From an uncultured Achromobacter sp. (GTDB taxonomy: Bacteria > Pseudomonadota > Gammaproteobacteria > Burkholderiales > Burkholderiaceae_B), in the NCBI GenBank assembly GCA_913775005.1, contig CAJYKY010000556.1:1-9372 (forward strand): a stretch of 9,372 bases of DNA, read 5' to 3'. Below, one piece after another: positions 1 through 6,885 of the stretch. Each line of letters opens with the position of its first letter. The stretch's first letter is position 1. A model generated the notes under the pieces. That model saw only the letters and a program-made list of their open reading frames with translations, made no database searches and was not told where the DNA came from. A program made the position numbers and the translations under genes.

Positions 1-25
1 CATAACGGACATAAGGGGAAAACAC

Positions 26-1489
26 ATGTCTATCGCCATTGCCGCTTCGCCGGGCAGGCAGCCCATTCATAGCCGGGCGATGCGCCAGCGGGTGATCGCC
101 GGCACCACCATCGGCAACGCGTTGGAGTTCTTCGACTTCACCGTCTTCACGTTTCTGATGCTGGTCATCGGGCCGCTGTTCTTTCCGGCTGCATCCGGCT
201 ATGGCCAGTTGCTGCTTACCACCGCCACCTTCGGCGTGGGCTTTTTGATGCGGCCGGTGGGCGGCATGTTGATCGGCTCCTACGCCGATCGCCATGGCCG
301 CCGCGCCGCCATGACGCTGACCTTGTGGCTGATGGGGCTGGGCTGTGCGCTGATCGCGTTTGCGCCCACCTACGCGCAGATGGGCGTGGCGGGGCCGGTG
401 CTGATGGTGCTGGCGCGGTTGATCCAGGGCTTTGCCGCGGGCGGCGAAGTGGGCGCGTCCACGACCTTGCTGGTGGAACATGCGCCCGCCGATAAGCGCG
501 GCTTTTATTCCAGCTGGCAGTTTGGCAGCCAGTCGCTGGGGGTGATGCTGGGCGCGTTGACCGTGGCCCTGTTGACGGCGGCGCTGACGCCGGAGCAGAT
601 GCAGGCTTGGGGCTGGCGGGTGCCTTTCGTGATTGGCATCCTGACGGTGCCGGTGGGCGCATACATCCGCCGCAACCTGGAAGAAACGTTGGAACCTGCG
701 CCCGTCGCCACCCCGGCGCAGAGGCTGGCTGCGGCAACTGCCGCTGCGGCAGCCGCGAAGCAAACCCCCGCGCCGGGCCGGGCAGGGCAGCCTGCCGCAA
801 CATCGGCAGCCGATGCTGCGGCAGCCGCAGCACGTGCATCCTCTGCCGCCTACGCGCCACCGCTCCATCAACCGCTGCGCCGCGTCTTCACCGACCACAA
901 GGCGCTGGTGGTCAAAGGCATCCTGCTTGTCATCGGCGGCATGGTGTGCGCGCAGATCATCGGGTTCTACATGCCGGCTTATGCCAACAAGCAATTGGGG
1001 CTGCCCGCCACGTCCACGTTGTTCGCCAGCGTGGTGCTGGGCGCCATCGGCTTTGTCATCGCGCCGTTCGTCGGCATGCTGGCGGACCGCGTGGGCCGCA
1101 AGCGCGTCATTTTCTGGTCGCGCGCAGCCACGGTGTGCGCCTTGCTGCCATGCTTTCAGTGGCTCGTGGCCGCGCCCAGCACGCCCCGGCTGATGACGGT
1201 GATCGCGCTGCTTGCCGTGCTGCTGGCGTTGCAGACTGCGCCCGTCATCACGATGCTGCCAGAACTCTTTCCCAAGGCGGTGCGCACCACCGGCATGTCG
1301 GTCGTGTATGGTCTGGGCATCTCGGTATTTGGCGGCTTTGCGCAGTTCTTTGTGACCTGGCTGCTGCACGTCACCGGCAACCCCTTGTCGCCCGCCTGGT
1401 TCCTGATGGTGACGGTGTCGCTTTCCACCGTGGTGCTGTTCTGGATCCAGGACCGCACCGGCGATGTCATTGATACCCAGGAGGCATGA
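26..1489 (+). CDS. MFS transporter, metabolite:H+ symporter (MHS) type
   Basis: A 487-residue inner-membrane secondary transporter, likely a proton symporter for a small organic acid or similar metabolite. The N-terminus carries the MHS-type opening (GNALEFFDF, residues 30-38). The loop 2-3 MFS signature ADRHGRR is at 87-93, RLIQGFAAGGEVGAS at 131-145, and the repeated signature ADRVGRKR at 353-360 in the second half. About 12 hydrophobic segments are visible in two halves of six. The start is supported by a Shine-Dalgarno AGGGG at 14-18, 7 nt before the ATG. The central cytoplasmic loop (about 224-280) is expanded by an Ala/Pro-rich low-complexity stretch, so the protein is longer than the usual 430-450 residues. 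Its stop overlaps the start region of the DUF2817 gene, which indicates co-transcription. The family call is firm. The substrate cannot be read from sequence, though the neighbouring hydrolase suggests a peptide or amide. Confidence 0.95.
   Translation: MSIAIAASPGRQPIHSRAMRQRVIAGTTIGNALEFFDFTVFTFLMLVIGPLFFPAASGYGQLLLTTATFGVGFLMRPVGGMLIGSYADRHGRRAAMTLTLWLMGLGCALIAFAPTYAQMGVAGPVLMVLARLIQGFAAGGEVGASTTLLVEHAPADKRGFYSSWQFGSQSLGVMLGALTVALLTAALTPEQMQAWGWRVPFVIGILTVPVGAYIRRNLEETLEPAPVATPAQRLAAATAAAAAAKQTPAPGRAGQPAATSAADAAAAAARASSAAYAPPLHQPLRRVFTDHKALVVKGILLVIGGMVCAQIIGFYMPAYANKQLGLPATSTLFASVVLGAIGFVIAPFVGMLADRVGRKRVIFWSRAATVCALLPCFQWLVAAPSTPRLMTVIALLAVLLALQTAPVITMLPELFPKAVRTTGMSVVYGLGISVFGGFAQFFVTWLLHVTGNPLSPAWFLMVTVSLSTVVLFWIQDRTGDVIDTQEA
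1479..1484 (+). promoter_or_regulatory. Ribosome binding site of the DUF2817 gene
   Basis: A perfect AGGAGG lies inside the last codons of the MFS gene. It is followed by two consecutive ATG codons at 1486 and 1489. The spacer is only 1 nt to the first and 4 nt to the second, which favours the ATG at 1489. The location within the upstream gene implies translational coupling. Confidence 0.7.
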
Positions 1490-2583
1490 TGCCCAGCAGC
1501 ACGAGCTACTTCCCCCGCAATTACGCAGATTCCCGCCACCGCTTCCTGGCCGACGCCGCACGCCTGGGCGCGTCGGTGGCGTCCTATCCCATCGAGGCGG
1601 TGGGCAGCGAGGGCGAAGCGCTGGCAACCGACGTGGCCTTGCTGGGCGCGCCGGACGCCAAGCGCTTGTTGATCATGACGTCCGCCACGCATGGCGTGGA
1701 AGGCTTCTGCGGCGCAGGTTGCCAATTTGCGCTGATGGACGATGCCGCCATGCTCAAGCGCGCCACCGAAGCCGGCGTGGCGCTGCTGCTGGTGCATGCG
1801 GTGAACCCATACGGCTTTTCGTGGATCGCGCGCACTGACGAAGGCAACGTCGACCTGAACCGCAACGCCCAGCCCTTTGATGGCAGGCCATTGCCCGCGA
1901 ACCCCGGCTACGCGGACCTGCACCCGTTGTTGCTGCCCGCCGAATGGCCGCCGACGGATATCAACCAGCGCGATCTTGCGCGCTATGTCGCCGAACACGG
2001 TCAGCCCGCTTTCGCACAAGCCGTGTCGCGCGGCCAGTACACGCATGCCGATGGCATGTTCTATGGCGGTTCGAGGCCGGCGGCGTCGCTGATCAACCTG
2101 CGCCGCATCCTGCAAACGCATGCCAGCCCCTACGCGCACATCGGCTGGATCGACGTGCATACCGGCTTGGGTCCGCGCGGCCATGGCGAGAAGATCTACG
2201 CCGGCCGTCGCGATGACACCGAAGTGGCGCGCGCGCGGCAGTGGTGGGGCGCGGATATCGCAGTGCCGTATCAGGGCAGCTCGGCATCCGTGGACATCAC
2301 GGGCCATCTGGCGGGGCTGATCTACGAGGCATGCCCCACGTCTTCGCCCACGCTGATGGCGCTGGAATACGGCACCGTGCCGTTTGACGACATCGTGCTG
2401 GCGCTGCGCGGCCGCAACTGGTTGCGCGCCAATCCGGATGCGCCGCCCGCGCTGCGCCGCGACATCCTGCAAGCCACGCAAGACGCGTTCTATTGCCATG
2501 CGTATGACTGGCACGGCATGGTGCTGGGCCAGAGCCGCGTTGCGGTATTGCAAGCCCTTTGCGGACTGCAAGCCGCAGGCTGA
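1489..2583 (+). CDS. DUF2817 family protein, M14-like zinc carboxypeptidase fold
   Basis: A 364-residue predicted metallopeptidase or amidase (365 if the ATG at 1486 is used; residue numbers here follow the longer form). The M14 zinc-site pattern is visible. HxxE occurs in TSATHGVEG (H69, E72), the third ligand is H225 in IDVHTGLG, and E294 in ALEYGT sits where M14 enzymes have the catalytic glutamate. NPYG (107-110) and DLNRN (123-127) match substrate-binding segments of the family. No signal peptide or membrane segment is seen, so it is probably cytoplasmic and acts on imported substrate. It overlaps the end of the MFS gene by one base at the chosen start. The family is confident. Activity is inferred: DUF2817 proteins are related to M14 peptidases, but few have known substrates. 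Deacylase or amidase activity is an alternative. Confidence 0.92.
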   Translation: MPSSTSYFPRNYADSRHRFLADAARLGASVASYPIEAVGSEGEALATDVALLGAPDAKRLLIMTSATHGVEGFCGAGCQFALMDDAAMLKRATEAGVALLLVHAVNPYGFSWIARTDEGNVDLNRNAQPFDGRPLPANPGYADLHPLLLPAEWPPTDINQRDLARYVAEHGQPAFAQAVSRGQYTHADGMFYGGSRPAASLINLRRILQTHASPYAHIGWIDVHTGLGPRGHGEKIYAGRRDDTEVARARQWWGADIAVPYQGSSASVDITGHLAGLIYEACPTSSPTLMALEYGTVPFDDIVLALRGRNWLRANPDAPPALRRDILQATQDAFYCHAYDWHGMVLGQSRVAVLQALCGLQAAG

Positions 2584-2590
2584 TTACCCC

Positions 2591-2636
2591 GGGTTGCACC
2601 TGCCAAGGCGCTTGCGTCATGGCGGGTTGCACCTGC
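2591..2636 (+). repeat. 13-bp direct repeat (GGGTTGCACCTGC), two copies
   Basis: GGGTTGCACCTGC occurs at 2591-2603 and again at 2624-2636, so the copies start 33 bp apart, close to three helical turns. Both lie just after the DUF2817 stop and upstream of the ABC operon. The spacing would put both on the same DNA face, as for paired regulator sites. It could also be a chance or decayed repeat. Confidence 0.5.
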
Positions 2637-2637
2637 G

Positions 2638-2651
2638 GGCGCCGCAGCGCC
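2638..2651 (+). other. Short GC hairpin without a U tract after the DUF2817 gene
   Basis: GGCGC at 2638-2642 pairs with GCGCC at 2647-2651 around a CGCA loop. No T run follows, so it does not qualify as a typical intrinsic terminator. It could only weakly attenuate transcription from the first operon. Confidence 0.2.
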
Positions 2652-2692
2652 AGGGATTACCCGCGACTACGGGCGAGTCTTGGGTTATCCCT
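2652..2692 (+). promoter_or_regulatory. 11-bp inverted repeat, candidate operator
   Basis: AGGGATTACCC at 2652-2662 and GGGTTATCCCT at 2682-2692 are reverse complements except for one position. The arm centres are 30 bp apart, near three helical turns. It ends 2 bp before a possible -35 element at 2695, the position expected of an activator site. The 19-nt loop and lack of a T tract argue against a terminator. The regulator is unknown and none is encoded in the window. Confidence 0.4.
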
Positions 2693-2694
2693 AG

Positions 2695-2724
2695 TTGAGC
2701 CGCGCAGCAACCCATCGATATGCT
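2695..2724 (+). promoter_or_regulatory. Possible sigma70-like promoter of the ABC/amidohydrolase operon
   Basis: TTGAGC at 2695-2700 (4 of 6 to TTGACA) is followed after 18 nt by TATGCT at 2719-2724 (4 of 6 to TATAAT). The predicted transcription start is near 2731. The match is weak by itself. Support comes from its place in the only long gap before the operon and between two inverted repeats. Confidence 0.3.
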
Positions 2725-2747
2725 TCGGTTAACCAACGGAACCGAAG
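2723..2747 (+). promoter_or_regulatory. 8-bp perfect inverted repeat over the predicted transcription start
   Basis: CTTCGGTT (2723-2730) and AACCGAAG (2740-2747) are exact reverse complements separated by 9 nt. The first arm overlaps the self-complementary GGTTAACC at 2727-2734. Covering the predicted -10 edge and start, it could be a repressor operator. If transcribed, it could instead form a 5' leader hairpin. No poly-T follows, so a terminator is unlikely. Confidence 0.4.
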
Positions 2748-2790
2748 AGTTCCAGGAGGAGTTTCAAACCGAGCCGGCAACTCGCTGACA

Positions 2791-2796
2791 AGGAAA
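2791..2796 (+). promoter_or_regulatory. Ribosome binding site supporting a TTG start
   Basis: AGGAAA at 2791-2796, inside the purine-rich AGGAAACAGG, precedes the in-frame TTG at 2803 by about 6-8 nt. A stronger AGGAGG at 2754-2759 has no start codon at a usable distance. This supports TTG at 2803 over the longer TTG reading at 2695. Confidence 0.5.
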
Positions 2797-2802
2797 CAGG
2801 AT

Positions 2803-3666
2803 TTGCATAGCGCGCCTCCTTTGAACTCGACCGTCGCAGCCACCCAAGCCAAGCCGATCCGCGTGATTCCGTGGGTGACGTGGCTGCATCGCGTCTTTGT
2901 CGTTCTGATGTATGCGTTCATGCTCTGCCCCATCGTGCTGGTGGTCTGGCTGAGCTTCTTCAAGGACGCCATTCTTTATTTCCCCCCGTCCGGCTACACG
3001 CTGTCCTGGTATGTGAAGGCGTGGGAGAACCCCGCGTTCGCCAACGGCTTCCTGTTCAGCTTGCAGGTGTCGCTGTTGGCCGCGGCCATCGGCGTCGTGA
3101 TGGGCGTGCTGGCCGCCGTGGGCATCGCCCGCTATCGCTTCAAGGGCAGCAAGGGCGTCAACACGCTGCTGCTGTCACCGCTGCTGATCCCCGGCATCGT
3201 GGCCGGCGTGGGCATCTACCTGTTCTATCTGCGCGCCGAAGAGGTGCTGGACCAGGACATCATCGGCACCTTCGGCGGCCTGGTCATTGCGCACGTGTGC
3301 CTGACGATTCCGTGGACGGTGCGCCTGGTCACGGCCGGCATGGCCGGGCTGGACAGCTCCATCGAAGAAGCCGCGCGCAACCTGGGCGCCAGCGCAACGG
3401 TGGCATTTCTGCGCGTGACACTGCCGATGCTGCGCCCGTCCATCGTGGCGGCGGCGCTGTTCAGTTTCGTGGTGTCGTTCGAGAACCTGGAGCTGTCGCT
3501 ATCGCTGGTGGGACCAGGCAAGACCACGCTGCCGATCGCCATCATGCAATACCTGGAATTCAATCTGGACCCGACCATCGCTGCGGTGGCGTCGGTGCAA
3601 ATTCTGCTGTTGGGCATCATCATGCTTGTGACCGACCGCTATGTGAAACTCAGTCAGGTGGTGTAA
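2803..3666 (+). CDS. ABC transporter permease, PotC-like (spermidine/putrescine-type family)
   Basis: A 287-residue inner-membrane permease of an ABC importer (BPD_transp_1 fold). It has six predicted membrane segments, at about 31-51, 83-108, 121-143, 155-175, 214-234 and 257-277. The cytoplasmic EAA loop that contacts the ATPase is clear at 188-195 (EEAARNLG), followed by the conserved TLPMLRP. FENLELSLSLVGPG (227-239) is typical of PotC-type subunits. The frame stays open back to 2695, but those extra 36 residues are hydrophilic, Arg-rich and overlap probable control DNA. TTG at 2803 has a ribosome site and gives the usual family length. It is the first gene of a six-gene operon, and the ATPase starts 3 nt after its stop. 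The substrate is not determinable; a polyamine is only the family default, and the downstream hydrolases suggest a peptide or amide. Confidence 0.93.
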   Translation: MHSAPPLNSTVAATQAKPIRVIPWVTWLHRVFVVLMYAFMLCPIVLVVWLSFFKDAILYFPPSGYTLSWYVKAWENPAFANGFLFSLQVSLLAAAIGVVMGVLAAVGIARYRFKGSKGVNTLLLSPLLIPGIVAGVGIYLFYLRAEEVLDQDIIGTFGGLVIAHVCLTIPWTVRLVTAGMAGLDSSIEEAARNLGASATVAFLRVTLPMLRPSIVAAALFSFVVSFENLELSLSLVGPGKTTLPIAIMQYLEFNLDPTIAAVASVQILLLGIIMLVTDRYVKLSQVV

Positions 3667-3669
3667 GAA

Positions 3670-4716
3670 ATGGCGAAGGTCTCAATCGAAAATATCCGCA
3701 AGCAGTTCGGCGCGGCGGTGGCGGTATCCGACTTTTCCCTGGAGATTGCCGAAGGCGAGCTGGTGACATTCCTGGGTCCCAGCGGCTGCGGCAAGACCAC
3801 CACGCTGCGCATGATTGCCGGCTTCATCACGCCCACGGCGGGGCGCATCCGCATTGGCGACACCGACGTGACGCGGCTGCCCGTGCACAAGCGCGACACC
3901 GGCATGGTGTTTCAGCGCTACGCCTTGTTCCCGCACATGACGGTGGCCGAAAACGTGGCGTTCGGGCTTGAGATGCACAAGGTGCCCAAAGCCGATCGCG
4001 ATGCCAAGATCCGCCGCGTGCTGGACATGGTGCGCATGACCGAGCTGCGCGAGCGCTATCCGCGTCAGCTGTCGGGCGGCCAACAGCAGCGCGTGGCCAT
4101 TGCACGCGCGCTGGCCATCGAGCCCAAGGTGTTCCTGCTGGACGAACCGCTGTCGAACCTGGACGCCAAGCTGCGGCTTGAGGTGCGTGAGGAAATCCGT
4201 TCGCTGCAACAACGGCTGGGCCTGACGACGGTGTTCGTCACGCACGACCAGGAAGAAGCGCTGGCAATTGCCGATCGCATGGCGATCATGCACGACGGCA
4301 TCGTGCAGCAGGTGGGCGCGCCGGACACGCTGTATGAACGCCCGGCCAATCTGTTCGTTGCCGATTTCCTGGGCAAGATGAACGTCTTCACCGGCCGGGG
4401 CCAGGCCGACAATCAATTCCATACCGACGCCGGCCAGCGCATCGCGACGCCAGGCGGCGCGGGCGCCACGCATGTGGGCGTGCGGCCCGAACGCGTGCGG
4501 CTGGCGGAACAACCCGTGGGCGGCAATGCGCTGCCGGGCGTGGTGGAATCGTCGTTGTATCTGGGGTCGGTGCTGGAAGTGCGCGTGCAGCTGGAAGGCG
4601 GCAACCGCATGATCAGCCAGATCGTCAATGGCGGCGCAGGCCGTGCGCAACCGGCCAACGGGTCGCGCGTGTACGCCTGCTTTGAGCCCGAAGACTGCGT
4701 GGCCTTCACGCAATAG
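3670..4716 (+). CDS. ABC transporter ATP-binding protein, PotA-like
   Basis: A 348-residue cytoplasmic ATPase that powers the flanking permeases. All nucleotide-binding motifs are intact: Walker A GPSGCGKTT at 36-44, Q-loop Q82, signature LSGGQ at 134-138, Walker B VFLLDEP at 154-160, D-loop SNLD at 162-165 and switch H192. A C-terminal TOBE-type domain (about 268-345, opening VGVRPERVRL) is present, as in PotA, FbpC and MalK relatives. Residues 245-265, between the catalytic and TOBE parts, are poorly conserved in character. AGGTGG at 3656-3661 lies 8 nt before the ATG, within the end of the upstream gene. The single ATPase is presumed to act as a homodimer with the two different permeases. 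Function as an importer ATPase is firm; the substrate is not. Confidence 0.96.
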   Translation: MAKVSIENIRKQFGAAVAVSDFSLEIAEGELVTFLGPSGCGKTTTLRMIAGFITPTAGRIRIGDTDVTRLPVHKRDTGMVFQRYALFPHMTVAENVAFGLEMHKVPKADRDAKIRRVLDMVRMTELRERYPRQLSGGQQQRVAIARALAIEPKVFLLDEPLSNLDAKLRLEVREEIRSLQQRLGLTTVFVTHDQEEALAIADRMAIMHDGIVQQVGAPDTLYERPANLFVADFLGKMNVFTGRGQADNQFHTDAGQRIATPGGAGATHVGVRPERVRLAEQPVGGNALPGVVESSLYLGSVLEVRVQLEGGNRMISQIVNGGAGRAQPANGSRVYACFEPEDCVAFTQ

Positions 4717-4724
4717 GAGCCCCC

Positions 4725-5606
4725 ATGACGACCGCAACCGTAGATGCGCGGCCCGGCCGGTGGCTCGGGCCTGGCCTGGCCTTTCCGGCGTCGCTGGTGG
4801 TGCTGGTGATCATCATGATCCCCATCCTGCAACTGGCGCGCTACAGCTTCAATCATTTCGATCCGGCGGAGCTGATGCAGTCCGCCTTCACCTTCGAAAA
4901 CTACGCCAAATTCTTCGGCGACCCTTACTACCGCGACATCTTCCTCACGACCTTGTGGGTGGCGGGGCTGTGCACGGTGCTGGCGCTGGTGCTGGGCTTT
5001 CCCGTGGCGTATTTCCTGGCGCGCACGCAGAGCAAATACAAAAGCCTGTTCGTGATCCTGCTGGTGTTTCCGCTGATGATCGGCAACGTGGTGCGCGCGG
5101 CGGGCTGGATGGTGGCGCTGGGTAATGCGGGCGTCGTCAACGCGATCTTGCAGGGGCTGGGCATCGTCGACAGGCCCATCACGCTGATGTACACGCCCAC
5201 GGCGGTTGTCATCGGCACCACGGCGGTCGTCATGCCTTACCTGATCCTCACGCTGCAAAGCGTGCTGGAAGGCATGGACCTGTCGGTGGAAGAAGCCGCG
5301 CGCAACGTCGGCGCGGGCTTCTTCACGACCTTCCGCCGCATCGTGTTGCCGATTGCCGCGCCGGGCGTGGCGGCCGGCACCATGCTGGTCTTCATTCTGT
5401 GCATGAACGCGTACGCCACGCCGGTGCTGCTGGGCGGCTCGGGCCTGACGATGATGGCGCCTGCGCTCTACGACCAGATCACGCGCGCCTCGAACTGGCC
5501 CTTCGGCGCGGCGCTGTCCGTCGTGCTGGTGTGCGGCACGCTGGTCATTGCACTGATTTCGAATTGGCTGATCCATCGGCGTTACATCAAGACTATGGCG
5601 TCTTGA
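4725..5606 (+). CDS. ABC transporter permease, PotB-like
   Basis: A 293-residue inner-membrane permease that would pair with the PotC-like subunit. Six hydrophobic segments are visible, at about 17-40, 72-98, 107-130, 155-178, 216-238 and 258-284. The EAA loop EEAARNVG is at 189-196, followed by VLPIAAPG. It differs clearly from the first permease, so the importer is a heterodimer. The start is well supported: the TAG stop of the ATPase is part of TAGGAG (4714-4719), which lies 5 nt before the ATG. The order permease-ATPase-permease differs from the classic potABCD layout, and no binding-protein gene follows. After a 26-nt gap come the catabolic genes, which suggests that uptake and breakdown are co-expressed. 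Confidence 0.94.
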   Translation: MTTATVDARPGRWLGPGLAFPASLVVLVIIMIPILQLARYSFNHFDPAELMQSAFTFENYAKFFGDPYYRDIFLTTLWVAGLCTVLALVLGFPVAYFLARTQSKYKSLFVILLVFPLMIGNVVRAAGWMVALGNAGVVNAILQGLGIVDRPITLMYTPTAVVIGTTAVVMPYLILTLQSVLEGMDLSVEEAARNVGAGFFTTFRRIVLPIAAPGVAAGTMLVFILCMNAYATPVLLGGSGLTMMAPALYDQITRASNWPFGAALSVVLVCGTLVIALISNWLIHRRYIKTMAS

Positions 5607-5632
5607 TCCTGAATCCCCCTTTAGGAAAATTC

Positions 5633-6880
5633 ATGGCATCCGTATTGTTCAAGAACGCGAACCTGCTTGATCCCCTGGCGGCCGACCTGCTCGAAGGCCA
5701 CCACGTGCTGGTCGAAGACGGCGTCATCAAAGAAGTGTCCGACAAGCCGCTGTCCAGTGCCTCGGCGCATGTGATCGACGCCGCCGGCCGCACGCTGATG
5801 CCCGGCCTGATCGACCTGCACGTGCACGTGCTGGCCACGCAGTTGAACCTGTCCACCCAGGGCGTGCTGCCCGATGCGCTGGTGATGATGCGCGCGGTGC
5901 CCATCATGGCGGCGATGCTGCGCCGGGGTTTCACCACCGTGCGCGACGCAGGCGGCGCGGGCTGGGGCCTGAAGTGCGCCGTCAACGAAGGTACGGTCAA
6001 GGGGCCGCGCCTCTTTATTTCGGGCCGCGCCATCAGCCAGACCGGCGGCCACGGCGATCCGCGCCCGCGTTCCGACCATCTGCGCCCCATGAGCTTTTGC
6101 GGCTGCTGCTTCCGCGCAGGCGATATCGGCCGCGTGGCCGACGGCATCGACGATGTGCGTAAGGCGGTCCGGCAAGAACTGCAAATGGGTGCGGACCAGA
6201 TCAAGATGATGGCCTCGGGCGGCGTCGCCTCGCCGACCGATCCCATCGCGTCCTACGGCTATTCCGAAGAAGAAATCCGCGTCATTGTTGACGAAGCCGC
6301 CAGCCGCCAGACCTATGTGATGGCGCACAGCTATACGGCAGACGCCATCGAACGCGCCATCCGCAACGGCGTGCGCACCATTGAACACGGCAATCTGGTG
6401 GACGAGCGCGTGGCGCGCTTCATGGCCGAAAAGGGCGCGTTTGTCGTGCCCACGTTGGTCACGTACGAAGCGCTGGCCAACGAAGGCGCCGACTACGGCC
6501 TGCCGCCCGACTCGGTAGCCAAGATTGCCACTGTGCGCACGGCGGGGCTGCATTCGCTGGAGATCTACAAGAAGGCAGGCGTGAAGATCGGCTACGGCTC
6601 GGATTTGCTGGGCCCGTCGCAGCGCCTGCAAAGCGACGAATTCCGCATCCGCAATGAGGTGTTGTCCGCGCAGGAAGTGATCCAGTGCGCCACCACCACG
6701 GCGGCCGAGGTCTTGAACCAGGTGGGCCAGCTGGGCCGCATTCAGCCGGGCGCGCTGGCGGATGTGCTGCTGGTGGATGGCAACCCGTATCGCGATCTGT
6801 CTTGCCTGTTGGGGCAGGGCGATCACATCGACCTGATCATGAAGGGCGGTGTCATCGAACATAACGGGCTGGGGGTGTAA
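5633..6880 (+). CDS. Metal-dependent amidohydrolase, Xaa-Pro dipeptidase/imidazolonepropionase-like
   Basis: A 415-residue enzyme of the amidohydrolase superfamily with a complete binuclear metal site: HxH at H63/H65 (DLHVH), the bridging lysine K191 in QIKMMASGG, H232 in MAHSY, H252 in IEHG, and the catalytic aspartate D324 in YGSDLLG. The TGGHGD segment at 137-142 is shared with the branch that includes characterised Xaa-Xaa and Xaa-Pro dipeptidases, so dipeptide or N-acyl-amino-acid hydrolysis is plausible. There is no signal peptide, so it should be cytoplasmic. The ATG at 5633 has AGGA at 5623-5626, 6 nt upstream of the start. An in-frame extension back to 5399 only overlaps the permease gene and is rejected. 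A Cys-rich FCGCC (155-159) follows TGGHGD. The superfamily is certain; the exact substrate is open. Confidence 0.93.
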   Translation: MASVLFKNANLLDPLAADLLEGHHVLVEDGVIKEVSDKPLSSASAHVIDAAGRTLMPGLIDLHVHVLATQLNLSTQGVLPDALVMMRAVPIMAAMLRRGFTTVRDAGGAGWGLKCAVNEGTVKGPRLFISGRAISQTGGHGDPRPRSDHLRPMSFCGCCFRAGDIGRVADGIDDVRKAVRQELQMGADQIKMMASGGVASPTDPIASYGYSEEEIRVIVDEAASRQTYVMAHSYTADAIERAIRNGVRTIEHGNLVDERVARFMAEKGAFVVPTLVTYEALANEGADYGLPPDSVAKIATVRTAGLHSLEIYKKAGVKIGYGSDLLGPSQRLQSDEFRIRNEVLSAQEVIQCATTTAAEVLNQVGQLGRIQPGALADVLLVDGNPYRDLSCLLGQGDHIDLIMKGGVIEHNGLGV

Positions 6881-6885
6881 ACGCC

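Noticed and set aside
1156..2571. Long minus-strand open frame of 471 codons opposite the MFS and DUF2817 genes
   Set aside because: Its product is Arg/His/Gln-rich with no recognisable fold, and it is antisense to two clear genes. It is a by-product of high GC codon use.
2652..2692. Inverted repeat as an intrinsic terminator for the first operon
   Set aside because: The loop is 19 nt, one arm has a mismatch, and no T run follows, so a protein-binding site fits better.
2720..2788. A 22-codon frame starting ATG at 2720, upstream of the first permease, as a possible leader peptide
   Set aside because: No ribosome site precedes it. It would start before the predicted transcription start, and it shows no run of regulatory codons.
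3682..4737. Minus-strand open frame of 351 codons opposite the ABC ATPase
   Set aside because: The opposite strand has every ABC ATPase motif in order. The antisense product is His/Arg-rich and resembles no family.
5399..5632. Upstream in-frame extension of the first amidohydrolase
   Set aside because: It overlaps the PotB-like permease, encodes Arg/Ala-rich shadow sequence, and lacks a ribosome site. ATG at 5633 has one and begins right at the family's N-terminal strand.
5607..5632. Possible internal promoter or terminator between the second permease and the first amidohydrolase
   Set aside because: The gap is only 26 nt, with a ribosome site and no hairpin or promoter-like boxes. Continuous transcription is the simplest reading.
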